Origin: Bradyrhizobium arachidis
GTDB taxonomy: Bacteria > Pseudomonadota > Alphaproteobacteria > Rhizobiales > Xanthobacteraceae
Reading direction: 5' to 3'
Assembly (NCBI RefSeq): GCF_015291705.1
Contig: NZ_CP030050.1
Coordinates: forward strand, 4,030,001 to 4,094,000
Length of the DNA: 64,000 nt
Positions 53,355 through 62,787 of the stretch are shown piece after piece. The position numbers were made by a program, and so were the translations under genes. The notes below the pieces were generated by a model. The model was not told where the DNA came from and searched no databases. It worked only from the letters and a program-made list of their open reading frames with translations. Numbering within the stretch: position 1 is the stretch's first letter; every line of letters starts with the position of its first letter.

Positions 53355-53379
53355 GATGCGGGGCGATGCGCCCCGCGTC
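53355..53379 (+). terminator. Hairpin between fmdA and fmdB
   Basis: GATGCGGGGC and GCCCCGCGTC form a 10-bp stem with one wobble pair around a 5-nt loop, 14 bp after the formamidase stop. No T-run; likely a processing or stability element. Confidence 0.55.
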
Positions 53380-53405
53380 CGGCGTCAACAGCGAAGGGAG
53401 CGACG

Positions 53406-53756
53406 ATGCCCGTCTATGACTATCTCTGCAATGATTGCGGTCCGTTCACCGACATGCGGCCGATGGCCGAATGCGACGACCCGCAGGACTGTCCGCGCTG
53501 CGAGATGGAATCGCCGCGTGTGATCCTCACCGCGCCGGCGTTCTTCTGCATGCCCACAGACAAGCGCAAGGCGCACGCCACCAACGAGCGCAGCAAGCAC
53601 GCGCCGAAGACGCTCGACCAGTACAAGGCCGCGCACGGTCCGGGCTGCGGCTGTTGCGGGACCGGCAGCAGGAAGAAACCGGGACGGCTCGTCACCAAAA
53701 GCAAGAGCGGCGCCGTCGGCTTCCCGACCGCGCGGCCATGGATGATCAGCCACTGA
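53406..53756 (+). CDS. fmdB: FmdB-type zinc-ribbon protein
   Basis: 116 residues. The N-terminal FmdB zinc ribbon reads MPVYDYLCNDCGPF with a second Cys pair in CPRCE. A basic middle and a further Cys cluster (GCGCCG) follow. FmdB proteins accompany formamidase genes and were proposed as regulators; the molecular role is unproven. GAAGGGAG precedes the ATG. It lies between fmdA and amiE. Confidence 0.85.
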   Translation: MPVYDYLCNDCGPFTDMRPMAECDDPQDCPRCEMESPRVILTAPAFFCMPTDKRKAHATNERSKHAPKTLDQYKAAHGPGCGCCGTGSRKKPGRLVTKSKSGAVGFPTARPWMISH

Positions 53757-53801
53757 CGCTGCGAGCTGAAGAACTCAAACCAGAACAGAAGGGCGTTTCA
53801 A

Positions 53802-54842
53802 ATGCTTCACGGTGACATCTCCTCCAGCAATGACGTCGTCGGCGTCGCGGTCGTCAATTACAAGATGCCGCGGCTGCACACCAAGGCTGAGGTGCTCGAC
53901 AACGCCCGCAAGATTGCCGACATGGTCGTCGGCATGAAGCTCGGCCTACCGGGCATGGACCTCGTCATCTTCCCGGAATATTCGACCCACGGCATCATGT
54001 ACGACTCCAAGGAGATGTACGAGACCGCTTCGCAGGTGCCGGGCGAGGAGACTGCGATCTTTGCTGAAGCCTGTCGCAAGGCCAAGGTATGGGGCGTATT
54101 TTCGCTGACCGGCGAGCGCCATGAGGAGCATCCGCGCAAGGCGCCCTACAACACGCTGATCCTCATGAACGACAAGGGCGAGATCGTGCAGAAGTATCGC
54201 AAGATCATGCCTTGGGTGCCGATCGAGGGCTGGTATCCCGGTAATTGCACCTATGTGTCCGAGGGCCCCAAGGGCCTGAAGATCAGCCTGATCATCTGCG
54301 ATGACGGCAACTATCCGGAGATCTGGCGCGACTGTGCGATGAAGGGCGCCGAGCTGATCGTGCGCTGCCAGGGCTATATGTATCCGGCCAAGGAGCAGCA
54401 GGTGATGATCTCCAAGGCGATGGCCTGGGCGAACAATGTCTATGTCGCGGTGGCCAACGCCGCGGGCTTTGACGGCGTCTACTCTTATTTCGGCCACTCC
54501 GCGATCGTCGGCTTTGATGGCCGTACGCTGGGCGAGACTGGCGAAGAGGAATACGGCATCCAGTACGCCGGCCTTTCGAAGAGCCTGATCCGCGATGCCC
54601 GCCGCAACAACCAGTCGCAGAACCATCTCTTCAAGCTCTTGCATCGCGGTTACACCGGCATGATCAATTCCGGCGAAAGCGCCAAAGGCCTCGCTGCCTG
54701 TCCCTACGATTTCTACGCGAAGTGGATCGCCGACCCCGAAGGGACACGCGACATGGTCGAGGCGATGACCCGCCCGATGGTCGGCACCGAGGAATGCCCG
54801 ATCGACGGGATTCCGAACGAGAAGTCCGCGACGAATTACTAG
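53802..54842 (+). CDS. amiE: Aliphatic amidase
   Basis: Nitrilase-superfamily amidase hydrolysing short aliphatic amides to acid and ammonia. The 346-residue length equals that of Pseudomonas AmiE. The catalytic triad is visible: Glu in [10 protein letters not shown] (about 59), Lys in QKYRKIMPW (about 134) and Cys in [11 protein letters not shown] (about 166). [11 protein letters not shown] is the AmiE-type N-terminus. It is the last gene of the plus-strand amide operon and widens the substrate range beyond formamide. It converges on the next transporter gene about 90 bp away. Confidence 0.94.
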   Translation: MLHGDISSSNDVVGVAVVNYKMPRLHTKAEVLDNARKIADMVVGMKLGLPGMDLVIFPEYSTHGIMYDSKEMYETASQVPGEETAIFAEACRKAKVWGVFSLTGERHEEHPRKAPYNTLILMNDKGEIVQKYRKIMPWVPIEGWYPGNCTYVSEGPKGLKISLIICDDGNYPEIWRDCAMKGAELIVRCQGYMYPAKEQQVMISKAMAWANNVYVAVANAAGFDGVYSYFGHSAIVGFDGRTLGETGEEEYGIQYAGLSKSLIRDARRNNQSQNHLFKLLHRGYTGMINSGESAKGLAACPYDFYAKWIADPEGTRDMVEAMTRPMVGTEECPIDGIPNEKSATNY

Positions 54843-54931
54843 ATCATCTAGCGGCGGGCTTCGGCGAGCGCCGGGGAAATGAGGAAGTTTGCGCCGCGGT
54901 AATTGGTGACAACATCAACTCGAGTAGGTCG

Positions 54932-57472
54932 TCACAGCCACAGGACTTGCTTGCGGTAGGTCAGATCGTTGAGCAGCGGCGCGGCGGGGCCCTCGTGGAA
55001 CACGGCGCCGCGTTCCAGCGCAAAGACGCGGTCGGCCAGCGCCAACACGAGGTCGAGGTTATGCTCGACGATCACGATCGACATGTGTCGGCGGAGTGCG
55101 TCGAACACTTTGAACAGCTCCAGCGTCACCGCCGGTGCGAGACCTTCGAAAGGCTCGTCGAGCAGCAGCAGGCGGACATTGCCCGACATCGCGCGCGCGA
55201 CCGCAACCATCTGCTGCTCGCCACCTGAGAGATAGTCGGCCGCGACGTTCATGCGCTCCTTAAGGCGTGGGAAGTGGTGCAGGATCTGCTCCTCGTCCCA
55301 GACCACGCCGTCGCTGCCGTCGGTCTTGCGGGCGAGGCGGCCGAGCGCGAGGTTTTCCCGCACCGTCATACCGGCGAACAGGCCGCGTCCCTGCGGCACA
55401 TAGCCGACGCCGCGCCGCGCGATATCGGGGGCGGGAAGGCGCGCGATGTCGGTGCCGCGATAGTCGATGCTGCCTGAGGCCGCCGGCACAAGCCCGGCGA
55501 TGGATTTGAGCAGCGTCGACTTGCCGGCGCCGTTGCGGCCGAGCAGGGCGACGATCTCGCCTTCGCGCACATCGAGCGCGGCGTCGTTGAGGATATGGCT
55601 CTTGCCGTAAAAGGTATTGACGCCGTCGAGCCGCAGCACGGTCGCGTGGTCGCCGGCGTCCGCGTCGCTGCGGCGGTGCTCGACGGCGGGAATGCCCTTG
55701 CCGGTATAGATCTCCTGTACCCGCAGGTCGGCCCGCACCGCCTTGGGGCAGTCCGACATCAGGACTTCGCCCTGGTTCATCACTGTCACGACCTGCGAGA
55801 AGCCGAGCACGCGGTCGATGTCGTGCTCGACGATCAGCACCGGAATGTTGGCCGCGATGTTCTTGACCAGGTTGGAGACGCGCTCGCGTTCGGCCGCGGC
55901 AAGGCCGGCGAGCGGCTCGTCGAGCAGCAGCACCTGCGGCTTGGAGCCGAGCGCGATGCCGAGATCGACCAGCCGCTGCCCGCCATAGGACAGCTCGCCG
56001 CCCTCGATCTCCTCGATGCCTTCGAGCCCGAGGAATTTTGTCAGCGCGGCGGTCTCGGCGTGAATGTCCTTGTAAGCGTCGATGTCGTTCCAGATGTTGA
56101 AGCGCATCGGCCGCCGCGCCTGCAGCGACAGGCGGAGGTTCTCGTAGATGGTCAGGCCGCGGAACAGATTGGTGATCTGAAACGAGCGCGCCAGCCCCTG
56201 ATGGCAGATCAGATTGGCCGGCACACCGGCGATGTCGCGGCCCTGCAGGCGGATCGTGCCCTGGTCGGGCGCATAGAGGCCGGAGACCAGATTGAACAGC
56301 GTGGTCTTGCCGGCGCCGTTCGGGCCGATCAGCGCATGAATCTCGCCGGCGGCGACCGTGATGCTGGCATTCTCGACCGCGCGGATGCCGCCGAACTTTC
56401 GCGAGACGCCGCTGATTTCGAGCACGGTGCCCTTCAACGCCTCCGGCCGCAGGAAGTCGGGCAGCGGCAGGCCGTCATATATCTTGCGCCGGCTCATCGC
56501 CGCCGTCTCTTCCGCGGGAGGACGAAGACGCCGCATGATCAGTGCGCCGATGCCGACGAGGCCGCCGGGCGAGTACATCACGAAGGCCACGAAGGTGAGG
56601 CCGAACCAGAACAGCCAGTCCGACGTCCAGATCGAGAACAGCTCACGGAACAGAATGAAGAACAGCGCGCCGAGAGCAGGCCCGAGCAGGCTGCGCATGC
56701 CGCCGATCACCACCATCGCCAGCAGCTCGCCCGCGAACGGCACCGAGACCGCTTCGGCCGAGACGAGATAGTTGAGGAAGCCGATCAGCGCGCCGGCAAG
56801 GCCGGTGACGACCGCCGAGATCACGAACACCGCGAGCTTGTAGCGTTCGACCGGATAGCCCTGGAAGCTCGCGCGCAGCTGGTTCTCGCGGATCGCGACC
56901 AGCACATGCCCGAACGGCGAGCGCACGAGCCGCATCAGCACATAGAGCACGGCGAGCCCAATCGCTGCGACCATGATGTAATAGTTGAGCGCGCTGTCGA
57001 AGCTGACGGAGCCGATGCCGCCGCGCTTCAACCCGCCGAGCCCGTCCTCGCCGCCGGTGAGGCTCGTCCAGCGGAAGGCGGTGGTATAGACGAGGGCGGC
57101 CAGCGCCAGGGTCAGCAGCGAGAAATAGACGCCGCGACGGCGCAGGATGAGCATGCCGATTACGGTCGACGCCATCGCGACCACGATCATCGATCCCAGC
57201 AGCGGCAGCCAGATCTCGCCGGGAAAGTATCGGAGCTGGATCAGGCCGGCAGCATAGGCGCCGATGCCGAACCAGGCGCTGTGGCCGAACGAGACGAGAC
57301 CGGTATAGCCGATGCAGAGATTGAGCCCCATGGTCGCGATCGCGAGACCGACGATCCAGGTTCCGGTGTTCAAGGACAGGCCGACGGCTCTCAGAAAAAA
57401 GGGCAGGGCGATCACCGCGACGATCGCGATCAGCAGCGGCTTCAACCGGTCGATGGGCGAGGCGGTTCTCAT
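54932..57472 (-). CDS. Three-domain Liv ABC protein: LivM permease-LivG-LivF ATPases in one chain
   Basis: 846 residues. About 1-315 is a LivM-type permease (LNLCIGYTGLVSFGHSAWFG, coupling loop IRENQLRASFQGYPVERYK). About 350-600 is a LivG ATPase ([38 protein letters not shown]). About 615-846 is a LivF ATPase ([47 protein letters not shown]). Normally these are three genes. All nucleotide-site motifs look intact in both ATPases, so the fused protein should work. The start overlaps the livH stop as ATGA. Confidence 0.92.
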   Translation of the reverse strand: MRTASPIDRLKPLLIAIVAVIALPFFLRAVGLSLNTGTWIVGLAIATMGLNLCIGYTGLVSFGHSAWFGIGAYAAGLIQLRYFPGEIWLPLLGSMIVVAMASTVIGMLILRRRGVYFSLLTLALAALVYTTAFRWTSLTGGEDGLGGLKRGGIGSVSFDSALNYYIMVAAIGLAVLYVLMRLVRSPFGHVLVAIRENQLRASFQGYPVERYKLAVFVISAVVTGLAGALIGFLNYLVSAEAVSVPFAGELLAMVVIGGMRSLLGPALGALFFILFRELFSIWTSDWLFWFGLTFVAFVMYSPGGLVGIGALIMRRLRPPAEETAAMSRRKIYDGLPLPDFLRPEALKGTVLEISGVSRKFGGIRAVENASITVAAGEIHALIGPNGAGKTTLFNLVSGLYAPDQGTIRLQGRDIAGVPANLICHQGLARSFQITNLFRGLTIYENLRLSLQARRPMRFNIWNDIDAYKDIHAETAALTKFLGLEGIEEIEGGELSYGGQRLVDLGIALGSKPQVLLLDEPLAGLAAAERERVSNLVKNIAANIPVLIVEHDIDRVLGFSQVVTVMNQGEVLMSDCPKAVRADLRVQEIYTGKGIPAVEHRRSDADAGDHATVLRLDGVNTFYGKSHILNDAALDVREGEIVALLGRNGAGKSTLLKSIAGLVPAASGSIDYRGTDIARLPAPDIARRGVGYVPQGRGLFAGMTVRENLALGRLARKTDGSDGVVWDEEQILHHFPRLKERMNVAADYLSGGEQQMVAVARAMSGNVRLLLLDEPFEGLAPAVTLELFKVFDALRRHMSIVIVEHNLDLVLALADRVFALERGAVFHEGPAAPLLNDLTYRKQVLWL

Positions 57473-58344
57473 TCGAATTTCTCGATACGCTCGCCAAGCA
57501 GGCCGCGCGGGCGCACCAGCAGCACCAGGAACATCAGGATGTAGATCGAGGCCTCGCCGGCGGCGGGCTCGAAGTGAATGGCGATACCGCGCACCACGCC
57601 GACGAGCAGCGCCGAGATGACGACGCCCCAGAAGCTGCCGAGGCCGCCGATCACGACGACGACGAAGGCGATCGTCATGATCTCCGCGCCCATCGCCGGG
57701 TGCACGGTGGTGATCGGCGCGAAGAAGGCGCCGCCGAGCGCTGCCATGCCGACGCCGAGCATCACGATCGCGGTCATGTAGGGCTGCAGTCGGATGCCGA
57801 GGGCTGCAACCATGTCCGGCCGCTGGATGCCGGCGCGCACCACGCGGCCGAACGAGGTCTTCTGCAGCAGCAGCCAGATTCCGAGCAGCACGGCGGCAAC
57901 GACAGCGAGGATCAGCAGGCGATAGCGCGAGAACAGGAAGTCGCCGATGATGACCGAGCCGCGGAAGTTTTGCGGGATCTCGGTCGTAACAGGGGCGGCG
58001 CCCCAGATCATGCGGATCGCCTGCTCGGCGACCATCGCGAGGCCGAAGGTCACGAGCAGGCTCAGGATCGGATCAGCCGTGTAGAAGCGGCGCAGGATGA
58101 AGCGCTCGAACAGGATGCCGAGCAGGGCGACCGCGAACGGCGAGATCACCACGGAGGCGCCGAAGCCGAGGCGCTTGGTCAGCTCGACGCACACATAGGC
58201 ACCTAACGCATAGAAGGCGCCGTGGGCGAGATTGACGATGCCGCCGACGGAGAAGATCAGCGACAGCCCGAGCGCGATGAGCAGGTAATAGCCTCCGAGC
58301 ACGAGGCCATTCACCACCTGTTCCAGCAAGAACTCGAACTGCAT
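57469..58344 (-). CDS. livH: Branched-chain-type ABC permease LivH
   Basis: 291 residues with GLVLGGYYLLIALGLSLIFS, VNLAHGAFYALGAYVCVE and a coupling loop RAGIQRPDMVAALGIRLQPY. It is the partner permease for the fused LivM-LivG-LivF protein whose start overlaps its stop. A strong hairpin separates it from the binding-protein gene upstream. Substrate unknown. Confidence 0.9.
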   Translation of the reverse strand: MQFEFLLEQVVNGLVLGGYYLLIALGLSLIFSVGGIVNLAHGAFYALGAYVCVELTKRLGFGASVVISPFAVALLGILFERFILRRFYTADPILSLLVTFGLAMVAEQAIRMIWGAAPVTTEIPQNFRGSVIIGDFLFSRYRLLILAVVAAVLLGIWLLLQKTSFGRVVRAGIQRPDMVAALGIRLQPYMTAIVMLGVGMAALGGAFFAPITTVHPAMGAEIMTIAFVVVVIGGLGSFWGVVISALLVGVVRGIAIHFEPAAGEASIYILMFLVLLVRPRGLLGERIEKFE

Positions 58345-58370
58345 GTTGCGCCCTTAGCTTTTGATGAAGA

Positions 58371-58395
58371 ACGGCGCCGGCAGGGCCGGCGCCGT
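58371..58395 (-). terminator. Strong hairpin between binding-protein and permease genes
   Basis: ACGGCGCCGGC, loop AGG, then the exact complement: a perfect 11-bp stem, 33 bp after the binding-protein stop. On the minus strand only a short T-rich stretch follows. It is probably a differential-expression or processing element. Confidence 0.65.
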
Positions 58396-58428
58396 CGACG
58401 CCCATCGGCCGTGCCGCGCGGATGCGCG

Positions 58429-59673
58429 TCAGGCTTTCATCTCGCAGGGGTTCTGCTCTTTGGTCGGATAGATCGTCTCCAGCGGATCGTTCGCCGCCGG
58501 CACCGCATCGCCCAGCACCAGCATGTCCCACTGGTCCTTCATCTGGTCCTTTGGCTTGACCGTGAAGGGATAGGCCTCCTGCACCAGCTGGTGGTCCCAG
58601 CTGCGGAAATAAGCCTTGCGCGCCTTCATGATGTCGAACTGGCTCTGCTTCTCGAAATAGGCGATCAGCTCGCTACTGTCGGTCGACTTCGTCGTGTTGA
58701 TCGCCTCCGCCAGCAGCTTGAGCGTGATGTACTCGATCCAGGCGTGGTTCTCCGGCGGCTTGCCGTACTTCTTGCTGAAGGCCGCGACGAAGGCCTGCGA
58801 GGCCGGATTGTTCAGCGTGTGGTACCAGACCGTCGGCCAGGTGCCGCTGAGGTTGCCCGCGCCCGCCGCCCAGGCGTCGCCGGTGTTGAGATTGAAGCCG
58901 ACCAGTGGGTAGGGCAGGCCGAACTCGGCATATTGCTTGACGAGGTTGGTGACCTGGTTGCCGGCGAGGTTGCAGCAGACCACGTCGGGCTTTGCTTGCC
59001 GCACCTTGAGGAGGTAAGGGCTGAAGTCGGTGACGTCGGTCGCAATCAGCTCATCGCCGATCAGGTTCGCCTCATGCGCGCCGAAGAACGACTTTGCCGC
59101 CTTCAAGAGGTCATGACCGAAGATGTAGTCGGCGGTGAGCGTGAAGAACTTCTTGCCCTTCACCATGCCCTTCTGCGACAGCGCGGTGCCGACCGCGTTG
59201 ACCATCACGGTGTTCGGGATGTCGCAGTGGAACGAGTATTTGTTGCAGTTCTTGCCGCGCAGCGCGTCCGAGCGCGCGCCGGTGGAGAAGAACACCTTCT
59301 TGTTGCGCTCGGCGACCTGCATGATGGTGAGCGAGGATGCCGACGAGATCTCGCCGAGCAGCACCACCGCGCCATCCTGCTCCAGCATGCGCTGCGCCTT
59401 GGTGGCGGCGGTCGCCGGATTGATCGAGTCTTCCGAGAGCAGGTCGATCTGCTTGCCCAGGATGCCGCCGGAGGCGTTGATCTCCTCAGTCGCGAGCTTC
59501 ACGCCCAGCTGGGCGTAGCTGCCGATCACGCCGAGAAAGCCGGTGAGCGGCGTCAGGTGTCCGATCCGGATCTTCTCGGCCTGTGCTCTGACGATCGCCG
59601 GAAACCCCAGTGCGGACGCGCCAACGAAGGCTGCGCCCGCCCGTAACAACGTCCGTCGCGGGTAGCGGATCAT
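58429..59673 (-). CDS. Liv-type ABC transporter binding protein
   Basis: 414 residues with a twin-arginine-like signal (PRRTLLRAGAAFVGASALGF to VRAQA). The mature part begins EKIRIGHLTPLTGFLGVIGS, and LLSEDSINPATAATKAQRML follows, as in type-I LivK-like proteins that bind amino acids, aromatic or aliphatic acids. GGAGGAG precedes the ATG. It heads the livKH-livMGF set and is divergent from nothing nearby; the IclR gene upstream is on the same strand. Confidence 0.9.
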   Translation of the reverse strand: MIRYPRRTLLRAGAAFVGASALGFPAIVRAQAEKIRIGHLTPLTGFLGVIGSYAQLGVKLATEEINASGGILGKQIDLLSEDSINPATAATKAQRMLEQDGAVVLLGEISSASSLTIMQVAERNKKVFFSTGARSDALRGKNCNKYSFHCDIPNTVMVNAVGTALSQKGMVKGKKFFTLTADYIFGHDLLKAAKSFFGAHEANLIGDELIATDVTDFSPYLLKVRQAKPDVVCCNLAGNQVTNLVKQYAEFGLPYPLVGFNLNTGDAWAAGAGNLSGTWPTVWYHTLNNPASQAFVAAFSKKYGKPPENHAWIEYITLKLLAEAINTTKSTDSSELIAYFEKQSQFDIMKARKAYFRSWDHQLVQEAYPFTVKPKDQMKDQWDMLVLGDAVPAANDPLETIYPTKEQNPCEMKA

Positions 59674-59722
59674 GTCTGTCTCCTCCCGGGTGCATCGTTC
59701 TCTCTTCCAAATCGAGTATCCG

Positions 59723-59731
59723 ATATTGTGA
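59723..59731. promoter_or_regulatory. Candidate IclR site upstream of livK-like gene
   Basis: ATATTGTGA, 50 bp upstream of the binding-protein start. The same 9-mer in inverted orientation is at 60837-60845 in front of the TPP-enzyme gene. The two flank the iclR gene. Confidence 0.4.
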
Positions 59732-59812
59732 GAGACATTTTTTTAATGCTGGAGGATAATCCCGAACGCCATCGCCGGTGTCAACCGGCAAAATCGCCGC
59801 TTCGCTTGCAGC

Positions 59813-60730
59813 TCAGGCTTTTTGCGAGAACGCCTTGTGCGCCCGGTCCTTGGCGCCGAATTCGGCCGATAGGCGGTCGGCGGCGGCCTGCACGATCTGC
59901 GCGCCGGCGTGCAGCGCCTGGTTGGAGAGCCGCCAGATTGGACCGGAAATGCCGAGCGCGCCGATCACCTGCCCGGTGAAATCGGTCACGGGCACGGCCA
60001 CGCATCGCACCTCGGGATTGAACTCGCCGTCGTCGAACGCAACGCCGGTGCGCTGCACCTCGGCGATCTCGCGCGCGAGCACGCCGGCATCGGTGATGGA
60101 TTTCGGTGTCGACGGTTTGAGCTCTGCGCGCCCCAGGAACCGCTTGAACTGATCGGGACGGAGCGAGGCCAGGATGATCTTGCCGAGCGCGGTGCAATGC
60201 GCGGGCCGAACCACGCCGACACGGTCAGTGAGCTGGAACGCGCCGGGACCGCTGGTGCGCGCGATGACGATCACCGCATCGCCCATCCGCACGGCAAAAT
60301 GGCTGCTTTCGCTGGTCTGGCGCGACAGCTCCTCAAGCACCGGGGTCGCGACATTGACCATCTCGATTTCGTCGAGCGCCGATGCGGCGAGCGCGAACAG
60401 CGGCCGTCCGATGCGGTAGCGCTTGTTATCCTTCTCCTGGCGGAGATAGCCGAGCGAGACCAAGGTCTTTGCCAGATGAAACGTGGTGGAGTTGTGCAGG
60501 CCGACCAGCTTGCTCAGCTCGGCAAGCCCGATACCCTCGCGATGGCGCGCGACCTGCTCGAGGATCGAGAAGGCGCGGCCGAGCGACTGAACGCCGCCGC
60601 TGCGCTGCTTGTCGTCGGCCTCGTCCTCGCCTTCGGCCCCGGGGGCAGGGACCAGTTTGGCAATCGCAGACTTGCGTGCGCTTGCAGGCTTTTCGCTCGT
60701 GCTGGGCTTGGTACGAGATCTCAAGGACAA
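59813..60730 (-). CDS. IclR-family transcriptional regulator
   Basis: About 305 residues. A basic low-complexity N-terminus (about 1-50) precedes an IclR winged HTH (LGRAFSILEQVARHREGIGL, LVGLHNSTTFHLAKTLVSLG) and a C-terminal effector domain (CTALGKIILASL, AVPVTDFTGQVIGALGISGP). The TTG at 60730 has AAGGGGG just upstream and is the best start; a TTG at 60793 would add 21 residues. It lies between the transporter genes and the divergent TPP/SDR/cupin genes, which it probably controls. Confidence 0.87.
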   Translation of the reverse strand: MSLRSRTKPSTSEKPASARKSAIAKLVPAPGAEGEDEADDKQRSGGVQSLGRAFSILEQVARHREGIGLAELSKLVGLHNSTTFHLAKTLVSLGYLRQEKDNKRYRIGRPLFALAASALDEIEMVNVATPVLEELSRQTSESSHFAVRMGDAVIVIARTSGPGAFQLTDRVGVVRPAHCTALGKIILASLRPDQFKRFLGRAELKPSTPKSITDAGVLAREIAEVQRTGVAFDDGEFNPEVRCVAVPVTDFTGQVIGALGISGPIWRLSNQALHAGAQIVQAAADRLSAEFGAKDRAHKAFSQKA

Positions 60731-60836
60731 GGCCCCCTTCAGGTTAAGTCCGTCATGACTCCATTGCTGCGACAGTAGCACGCAACGGCGCAACCGTCGG
60801 AGTTGAGGCTGCGCGTTTCCTCAAGTGAGTAGCCTA

Positions 60837-60877
60837 TCACAATATAAATTGACGTACAGCATTATGAGAAATACTGT
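60837..60877 (+). promoter_or_regulatory. Candidate promoter and IclR site of the TPP-enzyme operon
   Basis: TCACAATAT (60837-60845) is followed by a -35-like TTGACG (60849-60854), a 17-bp spacer and a -10-like TACTGT (60872-60877). The GC drops sharply here. The TCACAATAT string is the inverse of the site upstream of the livK-like gene. Confidence 0.5.
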
Positions 60878-60950
60878 GCCGCGGCCCAGCGACGACCGCC
60901 ATGTTCCCCGCATCGGTCCATAAGAAGTCGTGGGCCGGCAGGAGACGTTG

Positions 60951-62750
60951 ATGTCGAAGAATATGCTCAATGGCGCCCAGGTCATTGTCGACTATCTGAT
61001 CCAGGAGAAGGTGCCGCAGGTGTTCGGGCTCTGCGGCCACGGCAACATCCAGTTCATCGATGCGCTGTATGAGCGCTCGTCCGACATCAAGACGATCTCC
61101 GTGCACCACGAGAGCGTCGCCGGCTTCATGGCGGACGTCTATTACCGCGTCTCGGGAAAGCCGACTGCAACCTTCACCTCATGCGGTCCCGGCTCGGCGA
61201 ACTTGCCGATCTCGCTCGCCAACGCGTTTCTCGATTCCGTGCCGTTCATGGCGATCACCGGCAACGTGCCGACCAGCCAGTTCAACCGCGGTGCGTTCCA
61301 GGAAATGTATCGGCACCACCAGGCCGACTTTCCGTCCACTGTGCGCACGATCTGCAAAAAGGTGTTTCAGCCGACGCGCGGCGAGATGGTGCCGCTCGCC
61401 GTGCGGCAGGCCTGGAAGACGATGGTGACGGGACGGCCGGGACCTGTGGTAGTGGACGTGCCCTTCGACGTCTTCATGGAGTCTGCGGCCGAAGAGGCGC
61501 CCAAGGCGATCGAATGGAACGCCAACATCTCCAGCCGCTGCGGCGCCGATCCGGACGGCGTCGAGAAGGCGGTCGACATGCTGCTTTCGGCCGAACGGCC
61601 GGTGATGCTGGTCGGGCAGGGCGTGCGCTATGGCGGCGCGGCGGAGGAGTTGCGCAAGCTCGCCGAACGGCTTCAGATTCCTGTTGCGGCGTCAGCCAGC
61701 GGGCTCGGCGCACTCGACGTCAACCATCCGCTCGCGCTCGGCCTCGTCGCGCGGGCCGGCCACTACCAGGCCAACCACGCGACACGTCAGGCCGACGTGC
61801 TGCTCGCGCTCGGCGTTCGCTTCGACGACCGCACGTCGAGCTCGTGGATCCCCGGCTATTCCTTCACGATCCCGCCGACGAGATTGATCCATGTCGACAT
61901 CGACCCCGAGGAGATCGGCCGCAACTATCCCGTCGCGCTCGGCCTGATGGCCGATGTGCGCACCTTCCTGCGCCAGGTCCATGCCGAGCTCGACCGCCGC
62001 GACAACCTCTTCAAGAAATCCGATGCACGCAAGAAATGGCTGATGCAAATCGACGGCTATCGCAAGGAGTGGGACAAGTTCGTCGCGCCCGGCTTCTCCG
62101 ATGACTCGACGCCGATCAATCCGCAGCGCGCGGCGGCCGAGATCGACAAGGCGCTGCCGGATGACGCGATCCTCGTCTCCGACATCGGCGTGCATCACAA
62201 CTGGCTGCTCGGCTTCTGCAAGCCGAAGCGGCCCGACTCGCTGATCGGCTCGATGGGGTTCGGCCCGATGGGTTTTGGCGTCGCCGGCGTGATGGGCGCG
62301 AAATTCGCCGCGCCCGATCGTCCCTGCGTGTCAGTATGCGGCGACGGCGCTTTCTTCATGCATGCCAACGTGCTCGGCACGGCGGTGGAATACAATCTGC
62401 CCGTGGTCTGGGTGGTCTGGAACAATTACGCCTATGCCTCGATCCGCGGTCTTCAGCGCGGCTATCTCGGTGGACGCGAGCTTGCGACCGACTTCAGGCA
62501 TCCGGAGACGGGCGAGCGCTACAACCCTGACTTCGCGGCGATGGCGCGCTCCTGCGGTGTCGAGGGCGTGCGGGTCGATCGCGCCGGGGATCTTGGCGAA
62601 GCGATCCGCAAGGGCATCGCCGCCAACAAGCCTTATCTGATCGATGTCGACATCGCCGCCGACGTCAATCCGGCCGGCGCCGGCGTCTGGGAATTGCCGG
62701 GCCTCGGCCAGAGCAAGGCCGGCATCGGCACGCGCTTCCAGCCGGGCTGA
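60951..62750 (+). CDS. Thiamine-diphosphate enzyme, acetolactate-synthase-like
   Basis: 599 residues with three ThDP-family domains. The N-terminal PYR domain has the activating Glu in HHESVAGFMADVYYR. The central domain has QGVRYGGAAEELRKLAERL and HVDIDPEEIGRNYP. The C-terminal PP domain has the ThDP motif GDGAFFMHANVLGTAVEYN through to NN. Relatives include acetolactate synthase, glyoxylate carboligase and benzoylformate-type lyases. Here the reaction is unknown and the context is catabolic. ATG 60951 has GGAG at good spacing; a GTG at 60930 is less likely. An SDR and a cupin follow in the same operon. Confidence 0.88.
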   Translation: MSKNMLNGAQVIVDYLIQEKVPQVFGLCGHGNIQFIDALYERSSDIKTISVHHESVAGFMADVYYRVSGKPTATFTSCGPGSANLPISLANAFLDSVPFMAITGNVPTSQFNRGAFQEMYRHHQADFPSTVRTICKKVFQPTRGEMVPLAVRQAWKTMVTGRPGPVVVDVPFDVFMESAAEEAPKAIEWNANISSRCGADPDGVEKAVDMLLSAERPVMLVGQGVRYGGAAEELRKLAERLQIPVAASASGLGALDVNHPLALGLVARAGHYQANHATRQADVLLALGVRFDDRTSSSWIPGYSFTIPPTRLIHVDIDPEEIGRNYPVALGLMADVRTFLRQVHAELDRRDNLFKKSDARKKWLMQIDGYRKEWDKFVAPGFSDDSTPINPQRAAAEIDKALPDDAILVSDIGVHHNWLLGFCKPKRPDSLIGSMGFGPMGFGVAGVMGAKFAAPDRPCVSVCGDGAFFMHANVLGTAVEYNLPVVWVVWNNYAYASIRGLQRGYLGGRELATDFRHPETGERYNPDFAAMARSCGVEGVRVDRAGDLGEAIRKGIAANKPYLIDVDIAADVNPAGAGVWELPGLGQSKAGIGTRFQPG

Positions 62751-62787
62751 TCCAGATCGTCAATCAAAACGTATCGGGGAGATGAAA

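Noticed and set aside
55595..57544. 649-codon plus-strand frame
   Set aside because: Antisense to the fused Liv transporter gene; composition typical of a shadow frame.
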